Positions 8,980-16,630 of a DNA stretch of 25,560 bases are shown here, piece by piece (the first letter of the stretch is position 1; each line of letters starts with the position of its first letter). The notes below the pieces were generated by a model, which was not told where the DNA came from, made no database searches, and was given only the letters and a program-made list of their open reading frames with translations. Where the stretch lies: positions 1 to 25,560 of IMG/VR virus record IMGVR_UViG_3300029319_000449; one strand, given 5' to 3'. Source of the DNA: a virus. A program made the position numbers and the translations under genes.

Positions 8980-9389
8980 TCAAACAGCGTGGGGTGCTTG
9001 TGATACAGGGCGGCGGCATTTTCGGGCGTGCAGTCCGGGCCACTCATGCCCTCTGGGAAGCGCCAGGAGATCGTAGCAGCCACGAGATCGTCCATCCGCA
9101 GTTCATAGAGCAGATCGGCGGTTTCGCCCGTGTAGCGGTCTCCCTGCGTGGCCAGAGCGCGCCGCGCCTTGCGGTTGGTCGCCTCGGGCTTGGCCTGACC
9201 GATACCAGACTTGAGATAGAAGTCCTTGAGCCGGGCCTGTGTCTTCTTGCGCTTGGTGCTGTCAGGGCCAGCGAGGCAGATAAACATGCCGGTCTTTTGC
9301 CCGGCATCATTGATCACCTCGAACTCGGATCCCTTCTCCTGGCTCTCGATCGAAACGAAGTTGGTATCGAAATCGAATGTCTTGGTCAT
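8931..9389 (-). CDS. Tail assembly chaperone (lambda gpG-like), 152 aa
   Basis: This gene lies between the tail tube and the tape measure, the fixed place of the gpG-type chaperone that coats the tape measure during tail assembly. The protein is soluble-looking and rather acidic toward its end, with ELRMDDLVAATISWRFPEG and the terminal DDLDRFTKR. The ATG has an AGGT-type ribosome site seven bases upstream. The second frame overlaps its last 16 codons, so a fraction of ribosomes is expected to slip into the T frame before the stop. The chaperone call rests mainly on synteny plus this overlapping-frame signature. Confidence 0.82.
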   Translation of the reverse strand: MTKTFDFDTNFVSIESQEKGSEFEVINDAGQKTGMFICLAGPDSTKRKKTQARLKDFYLKSGIGQAKPEATNRKARRALATQGDRYTGETADLLYELRMDDLVAATISWRFPEGMSGPDCTPENAAALYHKHPTLFEQVGEAADDLDRFTKR

Positions 9390-9400
9390 GATCTTACCTA

Positions 9401-9453
9401 TCGGGTTGTCGGGATGTCGGGTGGGCCGCCCTGCCCCGACGACAGAGCGGCCC
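9401..9453. repeat. Tandem 8-mers and a 7-bp hairpin between tail tube and chaperone genes
   Basis: Three adjacent 8-base copies of the form TCGGG(T/A)(T/G)G occupy 9401-9424. They run into an inverted repeat GGGCCGC/GCGGCCC (9423-9429 and 9447-9453) with a 17-base loop. No T-run follows on the minus strand, so it does not look like an intrinsic terminator. It could slow transcription or protect the end of the tail tube mRNA, which would fit the large excess of tube over chaperone needed in tail assembly. That role is inference. Confidence 0.35.
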
Positions 9454-9471
9454 TATCGCGCGCGAATGCGG

Positions 9472-10383
9472 TTAGGCGGCAGGCGTGCGGGTCAGGGTGA
9501 GAGTGGTGCTGTCGGCTGTCGAATACAGGGCTTCAAATGGCATCGACACCAGCAAGCCCTCGTCAGCCTCGGTGATGCTCGAACCGGTGTACTTCAAGCG
9601 AGGCAGCGCCATTGCCAGGTCGCCGCCGTTGATGCCTTCAAAGGTGACCGCAAGCGCGCTTTCTGTCTCGTCCAGAAACTTGTTGATCAGCGCTTCAGTC
9701 TCAAAGAACGCGGTCACTGTGCCGGTCGCGGCAAACATGCCGGAGTTGACGCCCGGGGCCGTGTCGGAGCCAATCACATACGGCAGGGCCCCGTTGTTGG
9801 TGATGCTCAATTCAAGGGCGGTGATATTGGCCGATGCCCCCCCCTCGGTAATGGTGCCGGTAAAGCCGTCGAAAGGCTCATTGCCCGGTGTCGCCGTCGA
9901 GGTGGTGGCAACGGTTGCGCTGGCGGGCGTCATGCCGCCCAGCCCGAGAACGCCGAAGTTGCCGGTAATCATGCCGTTTGGCTGGGCCGACAGCGAGAAG
10001 GTGTTCATCATACAGCCGGTAAAGGGCTGGAACTCCGAAATATCGGGGAACCGGCGCTCGAGCGTGAAGAACTTTTGCGTCGTGCCCACCTTGAGGACGT
10101 TCGTTGCCCATGTGCCGTGCATCAGGCTTTCGAACAGGGCATCGAAGTCACCATAAGCAAGCTCGATCGGGATTTCGCCTTCCGACCGGCGCGTGCCATG
10201 GCGAACGGTGTTGCTCTGACGATTGGAGTTGATGCGGCTGGACCTGTTGACGTCCTTGGCCACATTGAGCGTCGGAATGCCCGCGATGGGGATTTCGATC
10301 AGCGTCGGGGTTGCGGGAGTCGTCCCGGGGGTGACCTCGGCGACGTAATAGAGCGACTGGCGCGAACGAAGTGCCTGGGCCAT
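9472..10383 (-). CDS. Major tail tube protein (303 aa)
   Basis: The start has SRQSLYYVAEVTPGTTPATP, typical of siphophage tail tube proteins of the Phage_tube type, followed by SRINSNRQSNTVRHGTRRSEGEIPIEL and FDALFESLMHGTW, a characteristic segment of that family. The remainder is Gly/Thr/Val-rich beta sequence. It should polymerise as hexameric rings around the tape measure to form the tail tube. The position between the tail terminator and the chaperones is standard. The ATG has a GGGAG ribosome site and follows the stop of the 61-aa gene by three bases. At 303 residues it is longer than a minimal tube protein, which leaves room for an extra surface domain. Confidence 0.88.
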   Translation of the reverse strand: MAQALRSRQSLYYVAEVTPGTTPATPTLIEIPIAGIPTLNVAKDVNRSSRINSNRQSNTVRHGTRRSEGEIPIELAYGDFDALFESLMHGTWATNVLKVGTTQKFFTLERRFPDISEFQPFTGCMMNTFSLSAQPNGMITGNFGVLGLGGMTPASATVATTSTATPGNEPFDGFTGTITEGGASANITALELSITNNGALPYVIGSDTAPGVNSGMFAATGTVTAFFETEALINKFLDETESALAVTFEGINGGDLAMALPRLKYTGSSITEADEGLLVSMPFEALYSTADSTTLTLTRTPAA

Positions 10384-10386
10384 GGG

Positions 10387-10572
10387 TTATTCTCCCTTCT
10401 TGCCGGAAGGCGCCGGCGTTGCGGGTTTGGCTCGTTTGCCGCGTCCGCTGGTTTCGTGATAATCGGCCGCCTTCTCGGAGGAGACCTCGTATTCCTGGCC
10501 CTCGTCCTTCCAGACAAAGCCCTTCTCAAGCGCCAAGCGAAACCGCTTGGACGCGACCATTTTGATGCTCAT
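10387..10572 (-). CDS. Small basic protein between tail terminator and tail tube (61 aa)
   Basis: The 61-residue protein begins MSIKMVASKRFRLALEKGFVWKDEGQEYEV and ends with a Lys/Pro-rich low-complexity tail (GRGKRAKPATPAPSGKKGE). The N-terminal half looks folded and the tail disordered. Its tight spacing to the tail tube gene (three bases) argues that it is real and co-translated. I do not recognise a named family. A minor tail component or an assembly factor acting with the tube protein is plausible from position only. Confidence 0.65.
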   Translation of the reverse strand: MSIKMVASKRFRLALEKGFVWKDEGQEYEVSSEKAADYHETSGRGKRAKPATPAPSGKKGE

Positions 10573-10594
10573 GTGATCTGCCTCGATTGGCGGG

Positions 10595-11023
10595 TTACGA
10601 TGGGTTGGCAGCGTCTGCCTGATACGGCACGCGAACCGGGATCACGTACCAAGTGTTATCCTCGGTGAAGGCCGGCAGCCTAAGAGGCGGGCGGACAACG
10701 CGAACGTTGATGCCCTCATGGGTCATGACCGTTCCGCGCTTGAAGTGCGCCGCTATGGCTCCCGCAACGTCGGCAGGGCCGATGGCCCCGAGATTGACAG
10801 GCCACGCCACAGAGACCTGAAACAGGCCCACGTACCGGTTCTTGCCCGCGTCGCCGAGCGTCACCGTGCGAGGGTCATTCCAAAGGTTATCGACCCGCAG
10901 ATGCTGGCCGGTTGGCGTCATGTTGACGTTGGGCCACGCGATCTGATGGGTTGGCGTCAGGGTCAGTGTCGCCAGTCGCCCAAAGAGCGCACTGTCGATT
11001 TTCGTTTCGATCGTGTCGCTCAT
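10595..11023 (-). CDS. Tail terminator / tail completion protein (DUF4128-like), 142 aa
   Basis: I start the protein at ATG 11023 (MSDTIETKIDSALFGRL) because GAGGA lies about ten bases upstream; a TTG at 11041 would add six unconvincing residues. The layout fits DUF4128-type tail terminators: an N-terminal helix, then LRVDNLWNDPRTVTLG, a GLFQVSVAWPVNLG strand pair and a final strand with WYVIPVRVPYQ. Such proteins cap the completed tail tube and join it to the head. Its place just before the small protein and tail tube genes is the usual one. Confidence 0.75.
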   Translation of the reverse strand: MSDTIETKIDSALFGRLATLTLTPTHQIAWPNVNMTPTGQHLRVDNLWNDPRTVTLGDAGKNRYVGLFQVSVAWPVNLGAIGPADVAGAIAAHFKRGTVMTHEGINVRVVRPPLRLPAFTEDNTWYVIPVRVPYQADAANPS

Positions 11024-11040
11024 GGGGTAAACAGTCCTCA

Positions 11041-11217
11041 ATGCCAGATAAGCCGCCCCTCACAGATGAGCAGATCGAAGCCCGCCTTGGCGTGGCACTC
11101 GATGACATCGGTTATGACAGTGAAGGCGAAACGGAGCTTGGGCAGAACAGCCTTAAGGCCGCGAGGCAGGTTCTGCTCGCGCTCAAGATGTCCCTGCTCA
11201 AAAAGATGGACGGCTAG
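11041..11217 (+). CDS. Opposite-strand small protein inside the late operon (58 aa)
   Basis: This is the only convincing plus-strand gene. It fits almost exactly into the gap between two minus-strand neck/tail genes. The ATG at 11041 gives MPDKPPLTDEQIEARLGV, then acidic IGYDSEGETELGQ and a basic amphipathic C-terminal helix (AARQVLLALKMSLLKK). Third codon positions are mostly G or C, as in the real genes here. Its TAG at 11215-11217 interlocks with the convergent stop of the gp10-like gene in the palindrome CTAG. The ribosome site is weak (GGGG about 13 bases upstream). No function is recognised; an independently expressed accessory gene is one possibility. Confidence 0.55.
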   Translation: MPDKPPLTDEQIEARLGVALDDIGYDSEGETELGQNSLKAARQVLLALKMSLLKKMDG

Positions 11218-11636
11218 GGTATGCGAGCCTTTGCCTCTGCCACCACGTCATTAACGATCTGGGGCCATTGCTGAGCAGCAAGGCCGACCATTCCGACCGG
11301 TGACCGCCCATTTGCCCCAACCTCGACGTAGTAGGCGTACGAGGCCACAAACCCCATGTAGATTGTCTGCCCCAGAGATGCGCCCGCAATCACCAGGGCG
11401 ATTTCTGATGCAGGGTCCGCATATGCCCCGCCCGGCGAAGGCCGTGCATTGCGATCGATGACCGGCATTGCCGCTGTTGACGCCATGAAGCTGGCTCGCA
11501 AAAATCCGGTATCCACCGGCGTCCGGTCTTTGACCTCAAGCCCAACTCGCTGCGCTGCCTCTTTGGTCACCATCTCCATTCGCTTTTCGCTCTTGGCGAC
11601 GAATGCCGAGACCTGGGCAGAGAATGTGCTGGCCAT
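11214..11636 (-). CDS. HK97 gp10-like head-tail / tail completion protein (140 aa)
   Basis: The protein has the gp10-family pattern: an N-terminal helix (FVAKSEKRMEMVTKEAAQRVGLEVKDRTPVDTGFLRASF) with the hallmark TPVDTGFLR motif, and later MGFVASYAYYVEVGA. Members of this family sit at the head-tail junction or help finish the tail. I choose the ATG at 11636, which overlaps the upstream stop in TGATG; a GTG one codon earlier is possible. The gene lies between the gpF-like minor head gene and the tail terminator, consistent with a connector role. Confidence 0.82.
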   Translation of the reverse strand: MASTFSAQVSAFVAKSEKRMEMVTKEAAQRVGLEVKDRTPVDTGFLRASFMASTAAMPVIDRNARPSPGGAYADPASEIALVIAGASLGQTIYMGFVASYAYYVEVGANGRSPVGMVGLAAQQWPQIVNDVVAEAKARIP

Positions 11637-12670
11637 CACTCAATCCCGGCGAGGAAGTCGATCACGTGGTCATAGCTGCAGCGACAGTTCACGACCTCGG
11701 ACGCGGACGCCCCTGCCTCATGGGGGTAGCGGAGTCCATTCGAGAACCGATCGTCGAGCCCTACCCGCTCCCCATTGACGCCACGATGACTGTCCCTCGT
11801 GCGGCTGTCATTGGTGGCCTGCCATACCTTCTTGACCTGGGTGGCCTGAATGGCCCCGGTATCGATGGCCTGCCGAAATGCTTCCTCTTTTGACCGGGCC
11901 AGAGCGCCGAGTGTTTCGGTGCGGGCGATTGTCTCGCCACGCAATGCCAAAAGCCTGTCGCTATATCGGCCTGTGATGCGTTGCACGACATCGGCCGGGA
12001 GCGCCTTGCCCTCTGCAATGGCCTTTCGAACCGTTGCATCGAACCGACGATCCCGCCGGGTGAGGTTCAGATATTCCCGCATGGCCGCTGGGTCGCCAGA
12101 AGTAAGCGCTGATCGGGCTTTGTCCACTGCCTGCGCCTGTGGCTGCGACAGCCCTATAACGCCGCCCACACGGCTATTTGTGGCCCTCGTGGTGCGCCCT
12201 ATGATGTCGAGCGCCGTTGAGCGAGGGTTGCGCCCCTCAATCAGCCCCGTTTCCAGCACCGACAGGATGGCCTGGCGCTGATCGTCAATGATGCGCGTGA
12301 CCAGTTGGGCCGAATGCTCGCGAAGGTATGCCTCAGCCCTTGGCGCCCTCGTATCGAACCGGATCACGACATTGCCGCCTGACGGATCGCGCAGCGTGGG
12401 CAAGCCTGCGACCGTTGCCGCCCCGCCTGCCCCGAAAGCACCCGTCAGAGCCGTTTCAAGAGCCCTGTAGGCCGCTGGATCGAGATGCACGGCTTCTATG
12501 GCGCCCTGAATGTTCCCCCGCTCCAGAGCTTCGATAATGCGCCCAAGCTCTGCCCGGTTAGCGATGTCTGCCACAGCCGCGAGGAACGCGTCACGGACGC
12601 GAGGCTCCCATTCATTGGCCAAGACTTCAAACTGGCGCCGAAGCTGGGCGCGGGTCGGGCGGCGGGCCAT
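11636..12670 (-). CDS. Phage minor head protein / head morphogenesis protein (Mu gpF, SPP1 gp7-like), 344 aa
   Basis: The C-terminal part has the recognisable Mu gpF/SPP1 gp7 signature: ALARSKEEAFRQAID, then KKVWQATNDSRTRDSHRGVNGERV, and finally NCRCSYDHV. The Cys/His residues resemble the conserved core of this family. The rest is mainly helical and rich in Arg and Ala. These proteins are minor capsid components needed for head maturation and DNA delivery. In many phages the gene lies next to the portal; here it is placed after the neck genes, six genes downstream of the portal. Confidence 0.86.
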   Translation of the reverse strand: MARRPTRAQLRRQFEVLANEWEPRVRDAFLAAVADIANRAELGRIIEALERGNIQGAIEAVHLDPAAYRALETALTGAFGAGGAATVAGLPTLRDPSGGNVVIRFDTRAPRAEAYLREHSAQLVTRIIDDQRQAILSVLETGLIEGRNPRSTALDIIGRTTRATNSRVGGVIGLSQPQAQAVDKARSALTSGDPAAMREYLNLTRRDRRFDATVRKAIAEGKALPADVVQRITGRYSDRLLALRGETIARTETLGALARSKEEAFRQAIDTGAIQATQVKKVWQATNDSRTRDSHRGVNGERVGLDDRFSNGLRYPHEAGASASEVVNCRCSYDHVIDFLAGIE

Positions 12671-12671
12671 A

Positions 12672-13097
12672 TCAGGAAACCAGAGTTAGATCATACAAAA
12701 CCGCGACACCGGCGGGGCTCAATGGCTTCACGGTGTCGATCTCTTTCCAAGCCACATTCGCATCCCCTGCGGCCGTTACCTGCGCAGAGGTCATTCCAAG
12801 CACAATGCGATCATCGTCATGGGGCACGACACCGGCGGCGCCCGAGATGGTCACGGTCCGCTTGGTCTGGCCGATCAGCGTGCCGTTGATGTCCCGCAGT
12901 TCCGTGTCGCTTATCAGCACCACGACCTGATGATAGGTGATCGTGTCTGTGACAGGCACCCATGGCTCATCGGGATCAACCACCCCCGGCACGACCTTGC
13001 GTATGACGGCGGGGTGGCCGTTGGGCTCGGAGGTGTCGCCGATCGATTGCAGGGCGGCCTCAACTTCGGCGGCGACGGCGTTCCAGTCTTCACTCAT
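12672..13097 (-). CDS. Putative head closure / neck protein (141 aa)
   Basis: The protein is mostly beta-like, with YHQVVVLISDTELRDING, LIGQTKRTVTISGAAGVV and HDDDRIVLGMTS, and ends VLYDLTLVS. Small beta-barrel proteins of this size just after the head-tail connector usually form the head closure or neck ring. I recognise the motif set from similar phage clusters but cannot attach a named family with certainty. It lies two bases from the gpF-like gene and three bases from the connector gene, so all three are probably translated together. Confidence 0.65.
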   Translation of the reverse strand: MSEDWNAVAAEVEAALQSIGDTSEPNGHPAVIRKVVPGVVDPDEPWVPVTDTITYHQVVVLISDTELRDINGTLIGQTKRTVTISGAAGVVPHDDDRIVLGMTSAQVTAAGDANVAWKEIDTVKPLSPAGVAVLYDLTLVS

Positions 13098-13099
13098 GG

Positions 13100-13579
13100 T
13101 CAGACCACCAGAATTGCGGGCAGATCCTCAATCGTCAGGATCGGGTACAGAATGCCCTCGATTGCGGTTGAGATCGGCACCATCGCGCGAGAACCATCAG
13201 CCTTGCCGACAACCTCCCATTTTATGCCTTTGACCTCAGTGAGCACCTTTTGCGTTCCGGGCGTGTATGTCGTGGCCAGCATGCCGGGCGAACCTGCCTC
13301 AAGATATGCCGCATGATATGTGGCATTGATCACGCGCTGAGGCACAGTGTCAGATGCCAAGGCGTTGCCATAGCGATCGGCTGCACCAGTACGGGGCCAT
13401 TCCCGCTCCTGCGCGGCCCCGCCAGTGGGTGATCCGGGGAAGCGGGAGGCATAGGTGCCATCGATGTAAACACTGCCACGCTCAAGAAGCACAGCGGCGT
13501 CAGGGGAGCCCGTAGGCAGCGTGTATCCGTTCGCGGAGAGCCAGGCAGTCAATCCGGCTTCGTCGCCATATCCGGCCAT
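13100..13579 (-). CDS. Head-tail connector protein (DnaT-like family, PF20557-type), 159 aa
   Basis: The sequence matches the phage 'DnaT-like' head-tail connector layout: an N-terminal LTAWLSANGYTLP, then ERGSVYIDGTYASRFPGSP, EREWPRTGA and RVINATYHAAYLE. Despite the database name, members of this group in late operons are adaptor proteins that bind under the portal and receive the neck. The second half has a conserved-looking LTEVKGIKWEVVG segment. Its place after the capsid genes fits the adaptor role. I consider a DNA-replication function unlikely in this setting. Confidence 0.78.
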   Translation of the reverse strand: MAGYGDEAGLTAWLSANGYTLPTGSPDAAVLLERGSVYIDGTYASRFPGSPTGGAAQEREWPRTGAADRYGNALASDTVPQRVINATYHAAYLEAGSPGMLATTYTPGTQKVLTEVKGIKWEVVGKADGSRAMVPISTAIEGILYPILTIEDLPAILVV

Positions 13580-13630
13580 TTGGACCTCCGTGAAAGGATA
13601 AGGGGCGCAGTCTCCCGCGCCCCGTGGTGA

Positions 13631-13963
13631 TTAAGCTTCGGCTTTGGCCTTGAGAGCCGCGACGATCTCATCTTTGGTGGCAGGCGTGGCATCGCCCAGA
13701 ACCTTCGTTGCCGCTGCTTTGAACGTCATGAAGTTGCCATCGGCAAGCTCCAGAACTTCGGCAGGCGTTTTGGGCTGATCGTCGTCCTTCTTGGGCGCGG
13801 CCTTCGCCTTGCCCTCGCCCAGCGTCAGGAACTTGAGCCGCTTGGCCTGTTTGAGGCCAGTCTCAGACAGTTCCAGATCGCGGGTTTCACCGGGGCGGAC
13901 ATATGCCGTCCCGGACTTGGTGTTCACGCCCTGGAGCGCCTTGGAGTTGTTCGTGACCTTCAT
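13631..13963 (-). CDS. Small head accessory protein following the major capsid gene (110 aa)
   Basis: Three parts are visible. Residues 1-50 look beta-rich (VNTKSGTAYVRPGETRDLELSETG); the middle is a Lys/Pro/Ala/Asp linker (KAKAAPKKDDDQPKTP); the C-terminal 30 residues look like a small helical module (DATPATKDEIVAALKAKAEA) of the HeH/SAP-like kind. The gene starts 15 bases after the major capsid stop. A decoration or head-completion protein is likely from position. The C-terminal module could bind DNA or another capsid protein, but this is only inference. Confidence 0.6.
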   Translation of the reverse strand: MKVTNNSKALQGVNTKSGTAYVRPGETRDLELSETGLKQAKRLKFLTLGEGKAKAAPKKDDDQPKTPAEVLELADGNFMTFKAAATKVLGDATPATKDEIVAALKAKAEA

Positions 13964-13977
13964 GGATCATCTCTCCC

Positions 13978-14952
13978 TTATGCCGGGACGTTGGTGATTT
14001 CGTCCGCATAGCCGACCGCGCCGGGCAAACGAATTTCCGTGCCGCCGGTACGGGCGATGATGCCGGTCTCAAAGCCCATGATGGACTTCTGACGCGGCTG
14101 CAGGACCGTGCGGGGCATGGGGAGGTGGAAGCGCAGGACTTCCGGGTCACGACGATAGGCGATCATGCGACCGCCACCGTCCTGAGATGCAGTGGCCAGC
14201 TCACGCAGCGGGGCAATATCCAAGGGCTGGTTGGTCTCAGCCGTATAGATGTTGTTGGCCCGCAGGAGCGCGAGGATGGTCATGGCGCCGTCGCCCGAAC
14301 CGATACGCGTGCTGGAGATATAGCGGAACGCCGCGGGAGGCAGGCGCAGGGTGTCGGCCCATTCCACTTCCTCGGTGTTCTCGCGAATGCTGCCGAGCAG
14401 GTTATTCACGTCCCGGATGATCTGGTCCGGCGTTTTGGCCGGCCAGAACGTCACAGAACCCGTGCCGTCCGCAGCAACGTCAACGCGCGAAACGCTGGCG
14501 TTGTTGATGAGACCGGTCCAGCCCTTAGCAGTGGCGCCCACCATGGCGACAGAGTTGAGCAGGCGCTCAACCTTGTCGGCGGCCGACATGGCCTTGGTAT
14601 CGTTCAGGTTGATGCCGTAAAGGTTGGCCTGATTAATTTCCTCGAGGTTCCACTCCCAGCCCGAACCGATCATCGCGAAGTCGTGCGATGCCTGATCACG
14701 GGTGACCTGGTTGAAGGGCATGTCGGTGCCAGCGCCGGAGAGGAACTTGGCCTCACCTGCAGCATCGACGGTGAAGAAGGTCGTTCCGATCGCCCAGGGC
14801 TGTCCCTCGGTCACAACAGGGACGTGGGCCCCATAGTTGAACGTCGGATAGCGCCGCTGGTAGATGCGGGTCTCGATAGTGCGCCCCTGCGCGATCACGA
14901 AGGGGAGAGCAGCCTGCGCGTCAGCGAAGGGCTGCTGGATCATCTGGTTCAT
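13978..14952 (-). CDS. Major capsid protein (DUF2184-type), 324 aa
   Basis: The protein begins MNQMIQQPFADAQAALPFV and shows segments typical of DUF2184 major capsid proteins: RRYPTFNYGAHVPV, WNLEEINQANLYGINL and GWTGLINNASVSRVDV. The C-terminal half has the HK97-type end (RMIAYRRDPEVLRFHLPMP, then TGGTEIRLPGAVGYADEI). It has no obvious propeptide, which agrees with a separate scaffold supplied by the DUF2213 gene. The ATG has an AAAGGA ribosome site. It lies between the cement protein and the small accessory head protein. Confidence 0.9.
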   Translation of the reverse strand: MNQMIQQPFADAQAALPFVIAQGRTIETRIYQRRYPTFNYGAHVPVVTEGQPWAIGTTFFTVDAAGEAKFLSGAGTDMPFNQVTRDQASHDFAMIGSGWEWNLEEINQANLYGINLNDTKAMSAADKVERLLNSVAMVGATAKGWTGLINNASVSRVDVAADGTGSVTFWPAKTPDQIIRDVNNLLGSIRENTEEVEWADTLRLPPAAFRYISSTRIGSGDGAMTILALLRANNIYTAETNQPLDIAPLRELATASQDGGGRMIAYRRDPEVLRFHLPMPRTVLQPRQKSIMGFETGIIARTGGTEIRLPGAVGYADEITNVPA

Positions 14953-14977
14953 TGGTCAGTGTCCTTTCGTGAACCGG

Positions 14978-15448
14978 CTATGCCTGATGGCGCAGGCCAA
15001 GGCTGATCTGGACGATACCACCGTCCACTGCGCCTTCCTCGAAGAAGGCATCGGGGATGGCGGGGTTGGGCGTAACGTCCGCAATGTTGGAATACCGGCC
15101 AGTGGCGGCCACGTAGTACACCGGATCGCCAGCAGCGACGGTTGCTCCAGCCGTCACGTACATCGCGCCCTGCGTCATGAACGCCCCGGTGAAGTACTGT
15201 GGATACGCGTCGGGATTGTCCGCATCGGGCGGGACGGCAGGATTGAGCACGGCAATTCCGAGGAAATCACCCGTGCTGAGAATGGCCACGCCATGATCGG
15301 CAGTGCCACGCTGAGCCGGAGCGCCGAACGCGATACCGGCAGCAGTCTCAACCTCGCGGCTGACCTTGTTGCACTTCTCTTCGGAAGCGATCTGGCCCGG
15401 CAAACCCTTCGCGGGAGCCGTGCCGTATGTGGTCTGGTAAGTCGCCAT
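14978..15448 (-). CDS. Capsid structural cement protein (Gp24/DUF2190-like), 156 aa
   Basis: The protein starts MATYQTTYGTAPAKGLPGQIA and contains AGIAFGAPAQRG, GVAILSTGDFLGIAVLNP and ATVAAGDPVYYV, the repetitive beta-sandwich pattern of the Gp24/DUF2190 cement proteins. Members bind the outside or inside of the capsid lattice and stabilise it after expansion. The GGGAG ribosome site lies in a good position before the ATG. The order protease-cement-capsid is common in phages with a DUF2213 protease and DUF2184 capsid. Confidence 0.85.
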   Translation of the reverse strand: MATYQTTYGTAPAKGLPGQIASEEKCNKVSREVETAAGIAFGAPAQRGTADHGVAILSTGDFLGIAVLNPAVPPDADNPDAYPQYFTGAFMTQGAMYVTAGATVAAGDPVYYVAATGRYSNIADVTPNPAIPDAFFEEGAVDGGIVQISLGLRHQA

Positions 15449-15461
15449 CTCAGCGTCTCCC

Positions 15462-16628
15462 TTAATTCGCCACGGCGGGACGATGCGCGGACTGCAAGTC
15501 CTCGATCATCTTCGCGCGGGCATCGGTTACGGTCGTGTCGCCGTCACCGGTCGGGGTAATCCCGTCCTTGACGGCATTGGCGAAAGGGTCGGCGGACTTC
15601 ACGTCCTTGGCGATGGCCTTAAACATACCGGCGATCATGTCGTCGGAAGCGTCCTTGACCATTTCGTCACCAAGCTTGGCAGCAACGGCGGCCTTGCGCA
15701 GGTCGGCGTCAGACTTGCCCTTGGGGTCGATCTTGGCGTCGATGGCCTTGACCACGGTTACGAGCGCAGCGCGGTCGGCAACCATATTGTCGAGATCTTC
15801 GGGTTTCGGCGCCGAGTCCTGGGCCTTCTTGAGGTCGGCTTTCAGGGTGCCGATTTCCTCATCTTTGGCCTTGATGACAGCATCCTTGTCGGCAATCGCC
15901 GTCTGATGTGCCGTTGCGGTTTCGGTGGCCTTTGTGGCCGCATCAGCGATCTGCTTCTGCAGCTTGTCGATGGCTTGGGCGCCCTGATCGGTGGTCTGCA
16001 CCGACAAGCCGTCCACGACCACGGTACGAAGTGCATCACTCACGGTGATTGTCTCCTTGGTGGGTGAAGGGATCGGGGCAGCGCCCCAGGAATTCGCACC
16101 GTCACCGATGCGAAGCTCGTGCCCGCCGCGTGCCTGATCGACAATCGCGACGTGGTTCATCTTGAAATCGCCCATGATGGCGTCGTAGGGCTCTCCAGAG
16201 GGCGTCACACCGTCCTCAAAGCGCAGCTTGGCGGCATAGCCCATGGATAGCTCGCGAGTGCCGTCTTCGACCTCCTGAATGGCCTTGGCATCACGCAGGA
16301 GAAGCGGCACGCGGACGAACTCGCCATCGCGCAGCACGTCCTCGCCTGCCTCGCCAACAGCCAAGTCTTTCCAGTTGTCCGGGCTTACGCCTCCTTTGGG
16401 GTGCCCCATGGTGATCGGCACGCCGGCATAGGAGGCTATGGCGTCCTTCTTGAACACCTCTTGCTCGGGCCGATAGACGCGGATGATCTGCTTGTCTGTG
16501 ATGCCGATCTCGGAGCCGAGGTAAAGCTGCACATTACCGGCCTTGGCCACCCGAGCGGACACAACAGCGCCCTGCCCGGTCCGGCGCAGTGAAGCGCCGT
16601 CCAGGATCATCGTATCGGTGAATTGCAT
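15462..16628 (-). CDS. DUF2213 head maturation protease with C-terminal scaffold-like region (388 aa)
   Basis: The N-terminal part (about residues 1-180) is the DUF2213 domain: YRPEQEVFKKDAIASYAGVP, GHPKGGVSPDNWKDL, ELSMGYAAKL and KMNHVAIVDQARGGHE. The last segment resembles the conserved NHVAxV strand of prohead proteases. From about residue 205 to 295 the protein is Ala/Lys/Asp/Glu-rich with long helices (TDQGAQAIDKLQKQIADAAT, IKAKDEEIGTLKADLKKAQD), a probable coiled coil that would serve as an internal scaffold. The gene begins three bases after the portal stop. The protease activity is family knowledge; the scaffold role is inferred from composition. Confidence 0.84.
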   Translation of the reverse strand: MQFTDTMILDGASLRRTGQGAVVSARVAKAGNVQLYLGSEIGITDKQIIRVYRPEQEVFKKDAIASYAGVPITMGHPKGGVSPDNWKDLAVGEAGEDVLRDGEFVRVPLLLRDAKAIQEVEDGTRELSMGYAAKLRFEDGVTPSGEPYDAIMGDFKMNHVAIVDQARGGHELRIGDGANSWGAAPIPSPTKETITVSDALRTVVVDGLSVQTTDQGAQAIDKLQKQIADAATKATETATAHQTAIADKDAVIKAKDEEIGTLKADLKKAQDSAPKPEDLDNMVADRAALVTVVKAIDAKIDPKGKSDADLRKAAVAAKLGDEMVKDASDDMIAGMFKAIAKDVKSADPFANAVKDGITPTGDGDTTVTDARAKMIEDLQSAHRPAVAN

Positions 16629-16630
16629 GA

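Noticed and set aside
9226-10668. Long plus-strand open frame (480 codons) opposite the tail tube gene
   Set aside because: It is antisense to well-recognised tail tube and chaperone genes, has an Arg/Gly/His-rich composition typical of shadow frames and shows no motif.
13100-13579. DnaT-like primosomal function for the 159-aa protein
   Set aside because: The gene lies inside the head-neck cluster and the family name is historical; a head-tail connector role fits better.
14125-15006. Plus-strand open frame of 293 codons opposite the major capsid gene
   Set aside because: The minus strand encodes a clear capsid protein with a ribosome site; high GC leaves the opposite strand open by chance.
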